A program made the translations under genes and the position numbers. 64,000 bases of DNA from Promicromonospora iranensis (GTDB taxonomy: Bacteria; Actinomycetota; Actinomycetes; Actinomycetales; Cellulomonadaceae): positions 1-64,000 of the forward strand of contig NZ_JAJQQP010000007.1 in NCBI RefSeq assembly GCF_028994805.1, given 5' to 3'. Shown one piece after another: positions 1-7,337 of the stretch (positions are counted from its first letter, which is position 1; each line of letters starts with the position of its first letter). A model generated the notes under the pieces. That model worked only from the letters and a program-made list of their open reading frames with translations, was not told the origin of the DNA and made no database searches.

Positions 1-130
1 CGGTCAGCGAAGCCACACCCGACAAGGGTTAAAACTTTGGCATTGACTATCAAGCACACTGTTGAGTTCTCAAACAACCGACGCACACCGTCAGAACCAT
101 CATCCTGTGGATGCTGGCCCCATCCGGGGC
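1..130 (-). promoter_or_regulatory. rRNA operon leader (pre-16S region)
   Basis: Read on the minus strand, this stretch carries the block TTGAGAACTCAACAGTGTGC (about 57-76). That block is typical of actinobacterial pre-rRNA leaders and spacers, where it takes part in antitermination and RNase III processing. It is followed by an AT-richer run toward base 1. A GCCCC/GGGGC hairpin lies at about 116-130. The rRNA gene itself would lie left of base 1, so 16S is inferred from the leader position just below a promoter; a 23S leader is the alternative. Confidence 0.7.
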
Positions 131-139
131 AACCTCTTC

Positions 140-168
140 AACTTACCAGACCCGAACCCGCCTCGCAA
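140..168 (-). promoter_or_regulatory. rRNA operon promoter
   Basis: On the minus strand TTGCGA (163-168) and TAAGTT (140-145) are separated by exactly 17 nt, which is a good housekeeping-sigma promoter. Transcription would run into the rRNA leader at 1-130. No second promoter of similar quality was found upstream. Confidence 0.65.
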
Positions 169-587
169 ACTTGCTGGTCCTGATGGACCTGCATGCTCTG
201 CACGAGAGGATCCACATCTGATATCCCGCAGGGCGATGTGAACTGCCCTGCATCAGAGATGGGATCCAGCCCCGGCGCGGCCACCCGGGCCGTTTCCGGC
301 CCCGTGTCCGTCGGCCCGTCGGGCTGACATCCAGAACAGTACGTCAGGTGCTGGGGTGCGTCAAAGCCGAGGGCGGTGACGGCGGACACAGAGGTGCTGT
401 TCACCGGCTGTTTTTCCAAGAGGGCATCAGGTCCGAGGGGTGCGAAGCCCTGCCAGACGGCCTCTGACGCGCCCTGGTGCGGCAGATCAGCCGGGACCGG
501 ACCAAGAACTGCCCTCGTCGGCCATGTCTGCGTAATCTTTGGTTCAGATTTCGTCATCCCGGCGAACCGGCCGACGCAGCACCGCTC
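169..587. other. Gene-free stretch between rRNA promoter and pcaJ
   Basis: No convincing gene was found here. The short open frames lack ribosome-binding sites and recognisable protein features. The stretch probably holds upstream rRNA promoter elements and the end of the pca transcript. No clear terminator hairpin was seen. Confidence 0.5.
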
Positions 588-1274
588 CTAGACCGAGACG
601 GAGGCCAGGCTCAGGCCCAGCATCTCCTCGAGCTCCCGGTGCGCGACGCCGTACGACTCGACGAGGACCGCCTCGCCGTCGGACGCTGGACCGACGTCGA
701 TCACCGCGACGTCGCTGTAGATCCGGGACACGCAGCCGACCCCGGTGAGCGGGAGGGTGCACTCGCGGAGGAGCTTGGGCCGACCGTCCTTGGTCAGCAG
801 CCTCATCATGACCACGCTCCGCTTGGCACCCACCGCCAGATCCATCGCGCCCCCGACGGCCGGCACGGCGCCGGGCCGGCCGGTGGACCAGTTCGCGAGG
901 TCGCCCGACGTCGACACCTGGAACGCGCCCAGCACGCAGACGTCGATGTGGCCGCCGCGCATCATCGCGAACGAGTCCGCCTGGTGGAAGTACGAGGCGC
1001 CGGCGAGCTCGGTCACGGGGACCTTGCCCGCGTTGATCAGCTCCGGGTCCACGAGGTCCGCCCCGGGCGAGGGGCCCATGCCGAGCAACCCGTTCTCCGT
1101 GTGCAGGGTGATGCCCGAGCCGGCGGGCAGATGGTCGGCCACCAGCGTCGGCAGGCCGATACCCAGGTTCACGTACGAGCCGGGCCGGATGTCCGCAGCC
1201 ACGCGGGCCGCCATCTGCGCGGTGGACAGCGGCGTCGTACCGCGCGCTCCCGTCGGCATCGTCTCCGCGCTCAT
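588..1274 (-). CDS. pcaJ: 3-oxoadipate CoA-transferase, beta subunit
   Basis: A 228-residue family I CoA-transferase B subunit. With PcaI it moves CoA from succinyl-CoA to 3-oxoadipate in the cytoplasm, the next-to-last step of the beta-ketoadipate pathway. The TENGLLGMGP segment (about residues 60-69) holds the expected catalytic glutamate, and a GIGLPTLVADHLP motif lies near the N-terminus. The ATG at 1274 overlaps the pcaI stop (ATGA), which fixes the start and indicates translational coupling. The neighbouring thiolase and IclR regulator favour 3-oxoadipate over acetoacetate as substrate, but a succinyl-CoA:3-ketoacid transferase (ScoB) has the same fold and cannot be excluded. Confidence 0.85.
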   Translation of the reverse strand: MSAETMPTGARGTTPLSTAQMAARVAADIRPGSYVNLGIGLPTLVADHLPAGSGITLHTENGLLGMGPSPGADLVDPELINAGKVPVTELAGASYFHQADSFAMMRGGHIDVCVLGAFQVSTSGDLANWSTGRPGAVPAVGGAMDLAVGAKRSVVMMRLLTKDGRPKLLRECTLPLTGVGCVSRIYSDVAVIDVGPASDGEAVLVESYGVAHRELEEMLGLSLASVSV

Positions 1275-1984
1275 GACATGGCTCCTCGCTCCGAAGGCTG
1301 TGCGCCCGCGAGCACTGTCGCGCTGTCGATCGGCACCACCGCGTCGACATAGATACCAGGGGTCACCACTGTCTCGGGGTCGATCGATCCGATGGGCAGC
1401 ACCTCCGTCACCTGCACGACCGTTCGGTGCGCGGCGGTGGCCATGATCGGCCCGAAGTTCCTTGCCGTCTTGCGGTAGACCAGGTTGCCCGCAGCGTCGG
1501 CCCGGAATGCCTTGACGAGGGCGAGATCGGCGCGGAGCGGCGACTCGAAGACCATCGGGACGCCGTCGACCACGCGTGTCTCCTTGCCCTCGGCCAGCGG
1601 GGTGCCATAGCCGGTCGGTGTGAAGAAGCCGCCCAGGCCCGCGCCGGCCGCGCGGATGCGCTCGGCCAGATTGCCCTGAGGGACCAGCTCGAGCTCGATC
1701 CGGCCCGCGCGGTAGGCCTCGTCGAAGTGCCACGAGTCCAGCTGGCGGGGAAAGGAGCACACGATGCGGCGGACGCGTCCGCGGTGGATCAACCGTGCCA
1801 GGGCGTCCTCCCCGTTACCCGCGTTGTTGGAGACGACGACGAGATCGCCCGCCCCCTGTTCCAGGAGCGCCTCGATGAGCTCGACCGGCTGCCCGGCAGG
1901 CCCGAACCCACCGATCATCACGGTCGACCCGTCGGCGACGCCGCCCACGGCGTCGAGCGCGGTCTGCGGGAGCTGGACGGTCAT
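1271..1984 (-). CDS. pcaI: 3-oxoadipate CoA-transferase, alpha subunit
   Basis: A 237-residue family I CoA-transferase A subunit, partner of PcaJ. The GGFGPAGQPVELIEAL motif (about residues 21-36) and the VVSNNAGNG segment are typical of the CoA-binding subunit. The ATG at 1984 overlaps the thiolase stop, and its own stop overlaps the pcaJ start, so thiolase, A and B subunits form a tightly coupled operon. A longer in-frame extension upstream lies inside the thiolase gene and was discarded. ScoA is the alternative assignment. Confidence 0.85.
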   Translation of the reverse strand: MTVQLPQTALDAVGGVADGSTVMIGGFGPAGQPVELIEALLEQGAGDLVVVSNNAGNGEDALARLIHRGRVRRIVCSFPRQLDSWHFDEAYRAGRIELELVPQGNLAERIRAAGAGLGGFFTPTGYGTPLAEGKETRVVDGVPMVFESPLRADLALVKAFRADAAGNLVYRKTARNFGPIMATAAHRTVVQVTEVLPIGSIDPETVVTPGIYVDAVVPIDSATVLAGAQPSERGAMS

Positions 1985-3174
1985 GTTGCGGCTCGGACGT
2001 TCTCGAGCACCACGGCCATCCCCTGTCCGACGCCGATACAGATCGCCGCGACGCCCCAGCGTTGGTTCTCCGCGACCAGCCGGCGGGCGAGCGTTCCCAG
2101 GATCCGGGTGCCTGACGCGCCCAACGGATGGCCGAGCGCCGTCGCACCGCCCCATGCGTTGACGAGGTCGAGATCCACGCCCCAGGCGTCGACGCAGACG
2201 AGCGACTGCGCCGCGAACGCCTCGTTGAGCTCCACGGCGCCGACGTCGGACCAGGTGATGCCGCTCTTCGCCAGAGCCCGGTCGACGGCCTCGACCGGGG
2301 CGTACCCGAAGTACTGCGGTTCGTTGGCGACCGACGCACGGCCCGCGATGCGGGCGAGCGGTTCCAGGCCGGTGTGGCCGGCGGCCGCCTCCGAGCCGAT
2401 CAGGGCGGCGCTGGCGCCGTCCGTCAGCGGGGAGGCGTTCCCCGCGGTGATGGTGCCTCCCTCGGCACGGAACGACGGCTTCAGCGCGGCCAGCTTCTCC
2501 AGCGTGCCGCCCGGACGGACGGGCTCGTCCCGGCGCAGGTCGGTGTCAGGCAGCGCGGTGACCAGGTCGTCGTACCGACCTGCCTCCCATGCCTCGTGCG
2601 CCAGCCGGTGGCTGCGCAGGGCGAACTCGTCCTGACGCTCTCGCGTGACGCCGTATCTCTCGCGCAGGCGCTCCGTCCCCTCGCCGAGGGAGACGGTCCA
2701 GTCCGGTTGCATCCGCTCGTTGATCAGGCGCCAGCCCAGCGTCGTGGAGACGAGCTCTGCGCTTCCCGCCGGATAGGCACGCCCCGGCTTGGGCAGGACC
2801 CAGGGTGCGCGGCTCATCGACTCGACCCCGCCCGTGACGACGACCTCGGCGTCGCCCGACTCCACGGCGCGGGCCGCCTGGACGACGGCCTCGAGCGACG
2901 AGCCGCACAGTCGGTTCACCGTGGCCCCGGGAACCGTGACCGGCAGTCCGGCCAGCAGCACCGCCATGCGTGCCACGTTCCGGTTCTCCTCACCGGCGCC
3001 GTTCGCGTTGCCCAGGATCACGTCGTCGATCCGGGCGGGGTCGAGCTCGGGAGCCCGGCGTGTCTGCTCCGCCACGACGAAAGCGGCGAGATCGTCCGGG
3101 CGTACCTCCGCCAGAGCACCCCCGTACCGGCCGAAGGGGGTGCGCACCGCGTCGTAGACGTATGCGTGTCTCAT
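1981..3174 (-). CDS. pcaF: 3-oxoadipyl-CoA thiolase
   Basis: A 397-residue thiolase that would cleave 3-oxoadipyl-CoA to succinyl-CoA and acetyl-CoA, the last step of aromatic-acid breakdown through beta-ketoadipate. The nucleophilic cysteine is C90 in NRLCGSS. The second-half motifs GHPLGASGTRIL and CIGVGQGMAVV carry the catalytic His and Cys. The start MRHAYVYDAVRTPFGRYGG is typical of PcaF-like thiolases; the longer upstream frame adds residues not found in the family. The gene is first of the coupled pcaF-I-J set and lies 73 nt after pcaR. Substrate specificity is inferred from context. Confidence 0.85.
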   Translation of the reverse strand: MRHAYVYDAVRTPFGRYGGALAEVRPDDLAAFVVAEQTRRAPELDPARIDDVILGNANGAGEENRNVARMAVLLAGLPVTVPGATVNRLCGSSLEAVVQAARAVESGDAEVVVTGGVESMSRAPWVLPKPGRAYPAGSAELVSTTLGWRLINERMQPDWTVSLGEGTERLRERYGVTRERQDEFALRSHRLAHEAWEAGRYDDLVTALPDTDLRRDEPVRPGGTLEKLAALKPSFRAEGGTITAGNASPLTDGASAALIGSEAAAGHTGLEPLARIAGRASVANEPQYFGYAPVEAVDRALAKSGITWSDVGAVELNEAFAAQSLVCVDAWGVDLDLVNAWGGATALGHPLGASGTRILGTLARRLVAENQRWGVAAICIGVGQGMAVVLENVRAAT

Positions 3175-3247
3175 CGATCCAGACCCCTGCCTGTTCGCTG
3201 TGCGCACATCAGTTCCATAGGCGCACACTCACGCTAGCAGCCGGGGC

Positions 3248-4042
3248 TCAGGTCCGGGTGCGGGACAGGTCCGCCTCGATCTCGCGGGCAGCACGGAGCA
3301 GTGCCGGGACGAACTCGGAGGTCATCTCCTCGACAGGCCCTCTGCGGACGGGCGCGGAGACGTTCACGGCGGCGACGACCCGGCCGGTCCCGTCGCGCAG
3401 CGGAGCGGCGATCGACCGCAAACCCTCCTCCAGCTCCTGGTCGACGAGCGCCCAGCCCTGCTCCTTGACCGTGCCCAGCTCCGCACGCAGCTCGCCCTTG
3501 TCCGTGATCGTGCGGGAGGTGAGCGGAGCCAGGGTGGTGGCCGCGAGGAAGGCCTCGCGTTCACCGTCCGGTACGTGCGCCAGGACGGCACGGCCCATCG
3601 ACGTGGCGGCTGCCGGAAATCTGGTGCCGACCTGGATCGCCGCGGACATGATGCGGCGGGTCGCCACCCGGGCGACGTAAACGATGTCGGCGCCGTCGAG
3701 CACCGCCACCGACGACGACTCACCGACCTCCTCCACCAGCTGCTCCAGGTGAGGCTGAGCCACCTCGGGCAACGACAGGCTCGACAGGTACGCGTACCCG
3801 AGCTCCAGCACCTGGGGCCGCAGTGCGAACACGCGCCCGTCGGTCACGACGTACCCGAGCTCCACCAGGGTGTGCAGGAAGCGCCGTGCGGACGCCCGGC
3901 TCAGCTCGGCCTCGCGGGCGACCTCGCTCAGCGTCATCCGAGCGCGATCCGTGCCGAACGCGCGGATCACTGCCAGGCCACGTTCCAGGGACTGCACGAA
4001 CTCACCGGACCGAGCGCCGGCGTCCTGAACGATCTCGCTCAT
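3248..4042 (-). CDS. pcaR: IclR-family regulator, PcaR-like
   Basis: A 264-residue IclR-type transcription factor. A winged helix-turn-helix occupies about residues 15-80 (SLERGLAVIRAF, then LSEVAREAELSRASARRFLHTL), followed by an IclR effector domain (about 85-260). The N-terminal pattern matches the PcaR/PobR/CatR branch that controls protocatechuate and beta-ketoadipate genes and responds to pathway intermediates. The start at 4042 puts the usual short tail before the SLERGL motif. The gene is upstream of pcaF-I-J on the same strand, so it may be co-transcribed and self-regulating. Several inverted repeats upstream (4110-4303) are candidate operators. Confidence 0.85.
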   Translation of the reverse strand: MSEIVQDAGARSGEFVQSLERGLAVIRAFGTDRARMTLSEVAREAELSRASARRFLHTLVELGYVVTDGRVFALRPQVLELGYAYLSSLSLPEVAQPHLEQLVEEVGESSSVAVLDGADIVYVARVATRRIMSAAIQVGTRFPAAATSMGRAVLAHVPDGEREAFLAATTLAPLTSRTITDKGELRAELGTVKEQGWALVDQELEEGLRSIAAPLRDGTGRVVAAVNVSAPVRRGPVEEMTSEFVPALLRAAREIEADLSRTRT

Positions 4043-4109
4043 CCGAGTTCCTCCCTGCCAGTGCGCGTGTCCGCTTCGCATCCTCGACCGGGTCTCCGGC
4101 CGCTCCAGC

Positions 4110-4123
4110 TCGCACATGTGCGA
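4110..4123. promoter_or_regulatory. Palindrome, candidate PcaR operator
   Basis: A perfect 14-bp palindrome TCGCACATGTGCGA, 68 bp upstream of the pcaR start. IclR-type proteins bind palindromes of about this size near their own promoter, so autoregulation is plausible. Binding is inferred. Confidence 0.4.
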
Positions 4124-4170
4124 CCGGGGGTGCGTCACCTGGGCAGCACGCCCGCCCGGATCTTCCCCGG

Positions 4171-4210
4171 GGCCTACGTCGGAACGCATCGTTGAGCTCC
4201 GACGTCGGCC
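4171..4210. promoter_or_regulatory. Long inverted repeat upstream of pcaR
   Basis: Arms at 4171-4183 and 4198-4210 match at 12 of 13 positions around a 14-nt centre. It could be a second operator or an RNA hairpin. Confidence 0.35.
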
Positions 4211-4287
4211 CTGGTTGTACTCCGAACGGGTGTGCCGCACGTGAACGTAGCGAGAGCCGCAGGCCAGGTCAACAGTCGAGTGGTCTG

Positions 4288-4303
4288 GGTCACAACCGTG
4301 ACC
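4288..4303. promoter_or_regulatory. Inverted repeat GGTCAC-N4-GTGACC
   Basis: A perfect 6-bp inverted repeat with a 4-nt spacer, about 250 bp upstream of pcaR. It is a possible operator half-site pair; no regulator can be assigned. Confidence 0.3.
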
Positions 4304-4387
4304 ACATCGGGATCTGCTCGCCGCCCGCCTGGCTGCGCCACGAGGAGCACTGTGGGAAGCAGCCGCTGCGGTCGGGTCCCCGCAACG

Positions 4388-4427
4388 ACGAAGCCCCGGC
4401 CAGCGTTTCCGCTGACCGGGGCTTCGT
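4388..4427 (-). terminator. Hairpin downstream of the displaced tRNA-Arg 3' end
   Basis: Two 18-nt arms (one mismatch) around a TTTC loop sit directly beyond attL in the direction of tRNA transcription. A nearly identical hairpin follows the intact tRNA-Arg (17359-17398). This copy is probably the original chromosomal tRNA terminator, left behind when the element inserted. Confidence 0.7.
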
Positions 4428-4431
4428 GCCT

Positions 4432-4477
4432 GATGTGCGCCCGGAGGGATTCGAACCCCCAACCTTCTGATCCGTAG
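4432..4477. other. attL: tRNA-Arg 3' fragment
   Basis: Forty-six bases are identical to 17403-17448. They correspond on the minus strand to tRNA-Arg from the anticodon loop (CTACGGA) to its 3' end plus 4 nt. The wider 90-bp regions 4388-4477 and 17359-17448 match at 86 positions. The fragment lacks the 5' half and cannot make a tRNA. It marks the left end of the integrated element. Confidence 0.9.
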
Positions 4478-4607
4478 ATGCGTCCGGATCGAGATTCACC
4501 AGGAAGGCGGCTTGCCCAGGACTGCCGCCGCGTCCGCCATCGTTCGGTTACGTCCGGGGCTGACTGACTGGGTTGGGCCAGTGAATGGGGCCAGTGGAGT
4601 TGTGTGG

Positions 4608-4883
4608 CTACAGAAATAGCGACCAGATGCTCGCGACCGCGCCAGCCACCAGGCCGGTGCCAACGAAGCCGATGTCCCAGAGCAGGGAGCGGCGTTCAGC
4701 ATGCAGCGGCTCTCTGATGTCGTAGAGCATGTCTTCATAGGCCGTCGAGCTATGACCACGCCGTTCGATTGTTCGCTTGGCTTCATTGAGTCGGGACTGG
4801 ATGCGCCAGAGCAGCCGCCCGAACCCGATGATCGGCAACACGGCAGCCGCGACGATCAGCACGATGATCAGTGAAGTCTGCAC
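4608..4883 (-). CDS. Small two-TM membrane protein, unknown
   Basis: A 91-residue protein with an N-terminal membrane segment (about 4-22), a charged central part rich in Arg/Glu that could form a coiled coil (about 26-65) and a C-terminal membrane segment (about 69-90). The family is not recognised. The GTG start at 4883 is preceded by TAGGCT 6 nt upstream, so the transcript may be leaderless. It is AICE cargo at the left end, next to attL and downstream of the HAD gene. Its position suggests a host-benefit or maintenance role, but nothing in the sequence shows one. Confidence 0.55.
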   Translation of the reverse strand: MQTSLIIVLIVAAAVLPIIGFGRLLWRIQSRLNEAKRTIERRGHSSTAYEDMLYDIREPLHAERRSLLWDIGFVGTGLVAGAVASIWSLFL

Positions 4884-4934
4884 ATCGAGAGCCTAGCTAC
4901 ATGAGCAGCCCATGCATCGGAGGGGCGGCGCCAC

Positions 4935-5618
4935 CTAGCGGTTCGGACCTACGTTTGCCACAAGGCTGACGATGCTGTCGGTGACAGCGTCGGCACCCGC
5001 TTCGTGCAGCTCGGTCCCCCGCTGCTTCGTCTTGGCGTAGCCGATGGAGTGCACGCCGGTCGCTCTAGCGACCTCGATGTCAGACACGGAGTCTCCGATC
5101 AGAACTGTGCGGGAGGCACTAGACGCCACGGCCGCCAAGGCCAGCTCGACCGTGTGCGGGTGGGGCTTCATGAGGTCCGGGCGCATGAAGGGGCGTCCGA
5201 TGACGTCGCGTACGTACGCCGTGAGCTCGTGCCGCTGGAGGTAGTTGTGAATCGCGGATGCGTCGTTGTTACTCACGACGACCACCGGGGTCTTTGCGGC
5301 GTAGAGAGCAGCGAGGAGCGCGTGCGCACCCGGGGTTGGGATGCACGTCCGCGCTGAGCCCATTTCCGCGATCGTGCAGGCGTCGTCCACATCGGCGAGC
5401 GCGTCGGGTGCGTGGACGCCTGCCCATCGGACCAGTGCGAGGTGGTCCGATGTCTTGGCGAGCTCGCCGGGGGGCGTAAATCCATGAGCTTTGAGCGCTT
5501 CACGGGCAGCGTCTGCGGCGTACATGTTGGCCGGCGCAGGCATGAGCGGGGTGACCGGGCCGTCGAAGTCGAGAAGTACGGCGGCGGACTCATTGAGGAG
5601 TTGTGCGGCATCGATCAC
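4935..5618 (-). CDS. HAD-family hydrolase
   Basis: A 227-residue haloacid-dehalogenase-type phosphatase. Motif I is LLDFDGPVTPL near residue 15 (nucleophile Asp plus acid/base Asp), motif II is VVVSNND, and motif IV is LIGDSVSDIEVA. The substrate is unknown. The GTG at 5618 overlaps the stop of the GntR gene (GTGA) and has a GGAG 8 nt upstream, so translation is coupled to the regulator. HAD enzymes are found in the regulatory regions of several actinobacterial elements. It could modify a small effector sensed by the GntR protein; this is inference from coupling alone. Confidence 0.75.
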   Translation of the reverse strand: MIDAAQLLNESAAVLLDFDGPVTPLMPAPANMYAADAAREALKAHGFTPPGELAKTSDHLALVRWAGVHAPDALADVDDACTIAEMGSARTCIPTPGAHALLAALYAAKTPVVVVSNNDASAIHNYLQRHELTAYVRDVIGRPFMRPDLMKPHPHTVELALAAVASSASRTVLIGDSVSDIEVARATGVHSIGYAKTKQRGTELHEAGADAVTDSIVSLVANVGPNR

Positions 5619-6460
5619 GGCGTCAACTCCGTTGCCACGCTGTTCCAGACGCTGTCGAACCACTCTCGGACCTGCACGACGAAGGTTGATTCGATGGACT
5701 CGGGGTCTCCGTCGTCGGTGTAGTGGAAGAGGACAGCGTCCTTGCCCATCGGGTCAAAAATGCTGAGCTTGTCCCCGCTGACCCTGACGTCGTGTGTGAC
5801 CACGGGGTAGAAGCCGAAGAAGGCGACGTCGCCGTTGATGACGTATGCCTTGAACACGGGCGCGGAGCCGAACGAGCGGGTCTCGACCGTGACGGTCGGG
5901 ACGAGTTCGAGGTCCGCGAGCTCCAGCACCGAATCTCGAACGGCGCTGATGTGTCGGGTACCGATGTCTGCCATCCGTTGACGGGCGCGGGCGCTGTCGT
6001 CAACGTCGCCGCTCTCTGCGGCGGGCAGCGCGAGCGGTTGCCCCATGTCTGACACCAGCAGTCGGATGCGGATCGACTTGGGTGCGAGTCGGCCGGTCCG
6101 GATCTTGTCGAGCGGCTCCGCGATCGCTCCGTGAAGGGTCTCGGCCGTGTAGCCGACGAAGTCGATGCTGACGTCGTCTGCCTCGAATGCCTTTTCGAGG
6201 TGCGGCCGGAGTCCAACGGGGCGCTCCGTCCGCTCACGTGCGTACATCCCGCTCCCCTGGCGCGAGATGACGAGGCCGTCGTCCTTAAGGATGCGTAGCG
6301 CCTGCTGGACGGTCATGCGCGCGACGCCGTAGCGCTTCGCCAGCTCGTTCTGAGACGGGAGCTTGTCGCCGGGCGCGATGGTGCGCGTGAGGATCGCGGC
6401 GCGGAGCGCTGCCGCGACTTGCTGGTAGGGCGGGCGCGGGTCGTCAGGGTCGAGGCTCAT
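5615..6460 (-). CDS. GntR-family regulator of the AICE (KorSA-like)
   Basis: A 281-residue protein with an N-terminal GntR winged helix (about 8-75: PPYQQVAAALRAAI, then LPSQNELAKRYGVARMTVQQALRILKDDG in part) and a C-terminal domain unlike a standard UTRA domain. It reads divergently from the transfer and replication genes, as korSA does in pSAM2, where it represses element functions. The start at 6460 puts the usual short tail before PPYQQVA; a longer frame to 6520 would run into an operator. Two copies of TGGCTAGCCA lie between it and the + operon and are the expected binding sites. The effector is unknown. Confidence 0.8.
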   Translation of the reverse strand: MSLDPDDPRPPYQQVAAALRAAILTRTIAPGDKLPSQNELAKRYGVARMTVQQALRILKDDGLVISRQGSGMYARERTERPVGLRPHLEKAFEADDVSIDFVGYTAETLHGAIAEPLDKIRTGRLAPKSIRIRLLVSDMGQPLALPAAESGDVDDSARARQRMADIGTRHISAVRDSVLELADLELVPTVTVETRSFGSAPVFKAYVINGDVAFFGFYPVVTHDVRVSGDKLSIFDPMGKDAVLFHYTDDGDPESIESTFVVQVREWFDSVWNSVATELTP

Positions 6461-6593
6461 GCCCTCAACGGTACCCGCTTGGACAGCCAAGTCAGCCAAC
6501 TTTGATCTATCTGTTGACATGGCTAGCCAGCCTGTGCAAGTCTCCTGTCACGATCAGATGGCTAGCCAAGCTAGTCCACTCTAAGGAGACGAG
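6461..6593. promoter_or_regulatory. AICE divergent control region with twin operators
   Basis: Two identical perfect palindromes TGGCTAGCCA at 6520-6529 and 6559-6568 are separated by 39 bp centre to centre. Related half-sites (TTGGCTG on the minus strand) occur at about 6485-6502. A consensus -35 hexamer TTGACA (6514-6519) on the + strand abuts the first palindrome, so a bound repressor would block the transfer operon promoter. The layout fits autoregulation by the GntR protein. Confidence 0.65.
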
Positions 6594-6821
6594 ATGGCAC
6601 GGAGAACTGAGGACCTGGCCGCCGCAAGGCGGCTGCTGCTGGCGCTGTCCGAGGGCCTGGCCAAGGCCGGGCGGCTGCTCGTCGCGTCCGGCCTGGCCGA
6701 GGACGCCCGGGCCGTGGCGCGAATGCGGGCCGAGGTCGGGGGCATGCGCAAGCGCGTCCGCACTGTCCACAACGCCGCCATAGCCGCCGAGCGCGGAACC
6801 ACCGCAACGGAGGAGAACTGA
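6594..6821 (+). CDS. Small hypothetical AICE protein
   Basis: A 75-residue, Ala/Arg-rich, probably all-helical protein that starts the + strand transfer operon. It has a strong ribosome-binding site AAGGAG 7 nt before the ATG. Its stop overlaps the next start (TGATG). The family is not recognised. Small basic helical proteins are common at this place in AICEs, and it could bind DNA. Confidence 0.6.
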   Translation: MARRTEDLAAARRLLLALSEGLAKAGRLLVASGLAEDARAVARMRAEVGGMRKRVRTVHNAAIAAERGTTATEEN

Positions 6822-7114
6822 TGAGCACCTACACCGCCCTTGCCGCGTTCGACGACGAGCCCACGCCCGCCGAGCTCGCCGCCATCGACGCCGAGGCACC
6901 GGTCATCGCCGCCGAGCTCGACGTCGTCACCGCCGAGTGCCGCCTCGCCAGCTCGCCGGACGAGCTCGCGATCAAGGCGCACCGCCGGGCGGTCACCCGC
7001 CTCAACGTCGTGCTCCGCACGAACCGCACCACCACGGCCCCGGTGTACTCCGCCGGTAGCCCGCTCTCGACGGCCCGCCGGGTCGTCATCCGTCCCGCCA
7101 CCCGCACCGCCTGA
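6821..7114 (+). CDS. DUF6284-like small protein
   Basis: A 97-residue protein. The pattern near the N-terminus (FDDEPTPAELAAIDAEAPVIAAELDVV in part) resembles the DUF6284 proteins found in actinobacterial plasmids and AICEs, a family with no known function. Its start overlaps the previous stop, so the two are translationally coupled. The assignment rests on remembered pattern only. Confidence 0.6.
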   Translation: MSTYTALAAFDDEPTPAELAAIDAEAPVIAAELDVVTAECRLASSPDELAIKAHRRAVTRLNVVLRTNRTTTAPVYSAGSPLSTARRVVIRPATRTA

Positions 7115-7128
7115 CAAGGAGCTTCGCC

Positions 7129-7335
7129 ATGATCAACGTTTCCCTGCTGGTCGTCCTGCTCATCGCCGCCTGGATCGCCGTGAAGTACCTCAAAGTCAAG
7201 ATCGGCGGGCTGCTGCTCGGTGTGTGCGTGGGCCTGGCGCTGGCGTCCACGTCGTTCGGCATGTGGGGCACCGAGGCCCTGAACGAGCTACTCGTCAACA
7301 TGTTCTCGGGCGCCAACAACATGGTGGAGGGCTGA
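7129..7335 (+). CDS. Small membrane protein, Spd-like
   Basis: A 68-residue protein with two hydrophobic segments (about 4-18 and 25-43). The ribosome-binding site AAGGAG lies before the ATG. It stops 2 nt before the FtsK/TraB gene starts. Small membrane proteins of this sort act in intramycelial plasmid spread in Streptomyces (Spd), and a transfer-helper role is inferred from position. Confidence 0.55.
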   Translation: MINVSLLVVLLIAAWIAVKYLKVKIGGLLLGVCVGLALASTSFGMWGTEALNELLVNMFSGANNMVEG

Positions 7336-7337
7336 CC

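Larger units (their letters stand above)
4043..4387. other. pcaR upstream region with three inverted repeats
   Basis: A gene-free stretch of about 345 nt between pcaR and the AICE boundary. It contains a perfect 14-bp palindrome TCGCACATGTGCGA at 4110-4123, a 13-bp inverted repeat (one mismatch) at 4171-4183/4198-4210, and GGTCAC-4 nt-GTGACC at 4288-4303. No coding sequence was found. Confidence 0.6.

Noticed and set aside
138-557. Open frame in the rRNA upstream region
   Set aside because: It crosses the rRNA promoter and has no recognisable protein pattern.
477-1446. Large + strand frames opposite pcaJ and pcaI
   Set aside because: They are Arg/Pro/Ala-rich mirror frames of high-GC genes without family motifs or ribosome-binding sites.
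588-3174. Acetoacetate degradation operon (scoAB plus atoB)
   Set aside because: Possible by fold, but the PcaF-like N-terminus of the thiolase and the PcaR-like IclR neighbour favour 3-oxoadipate.
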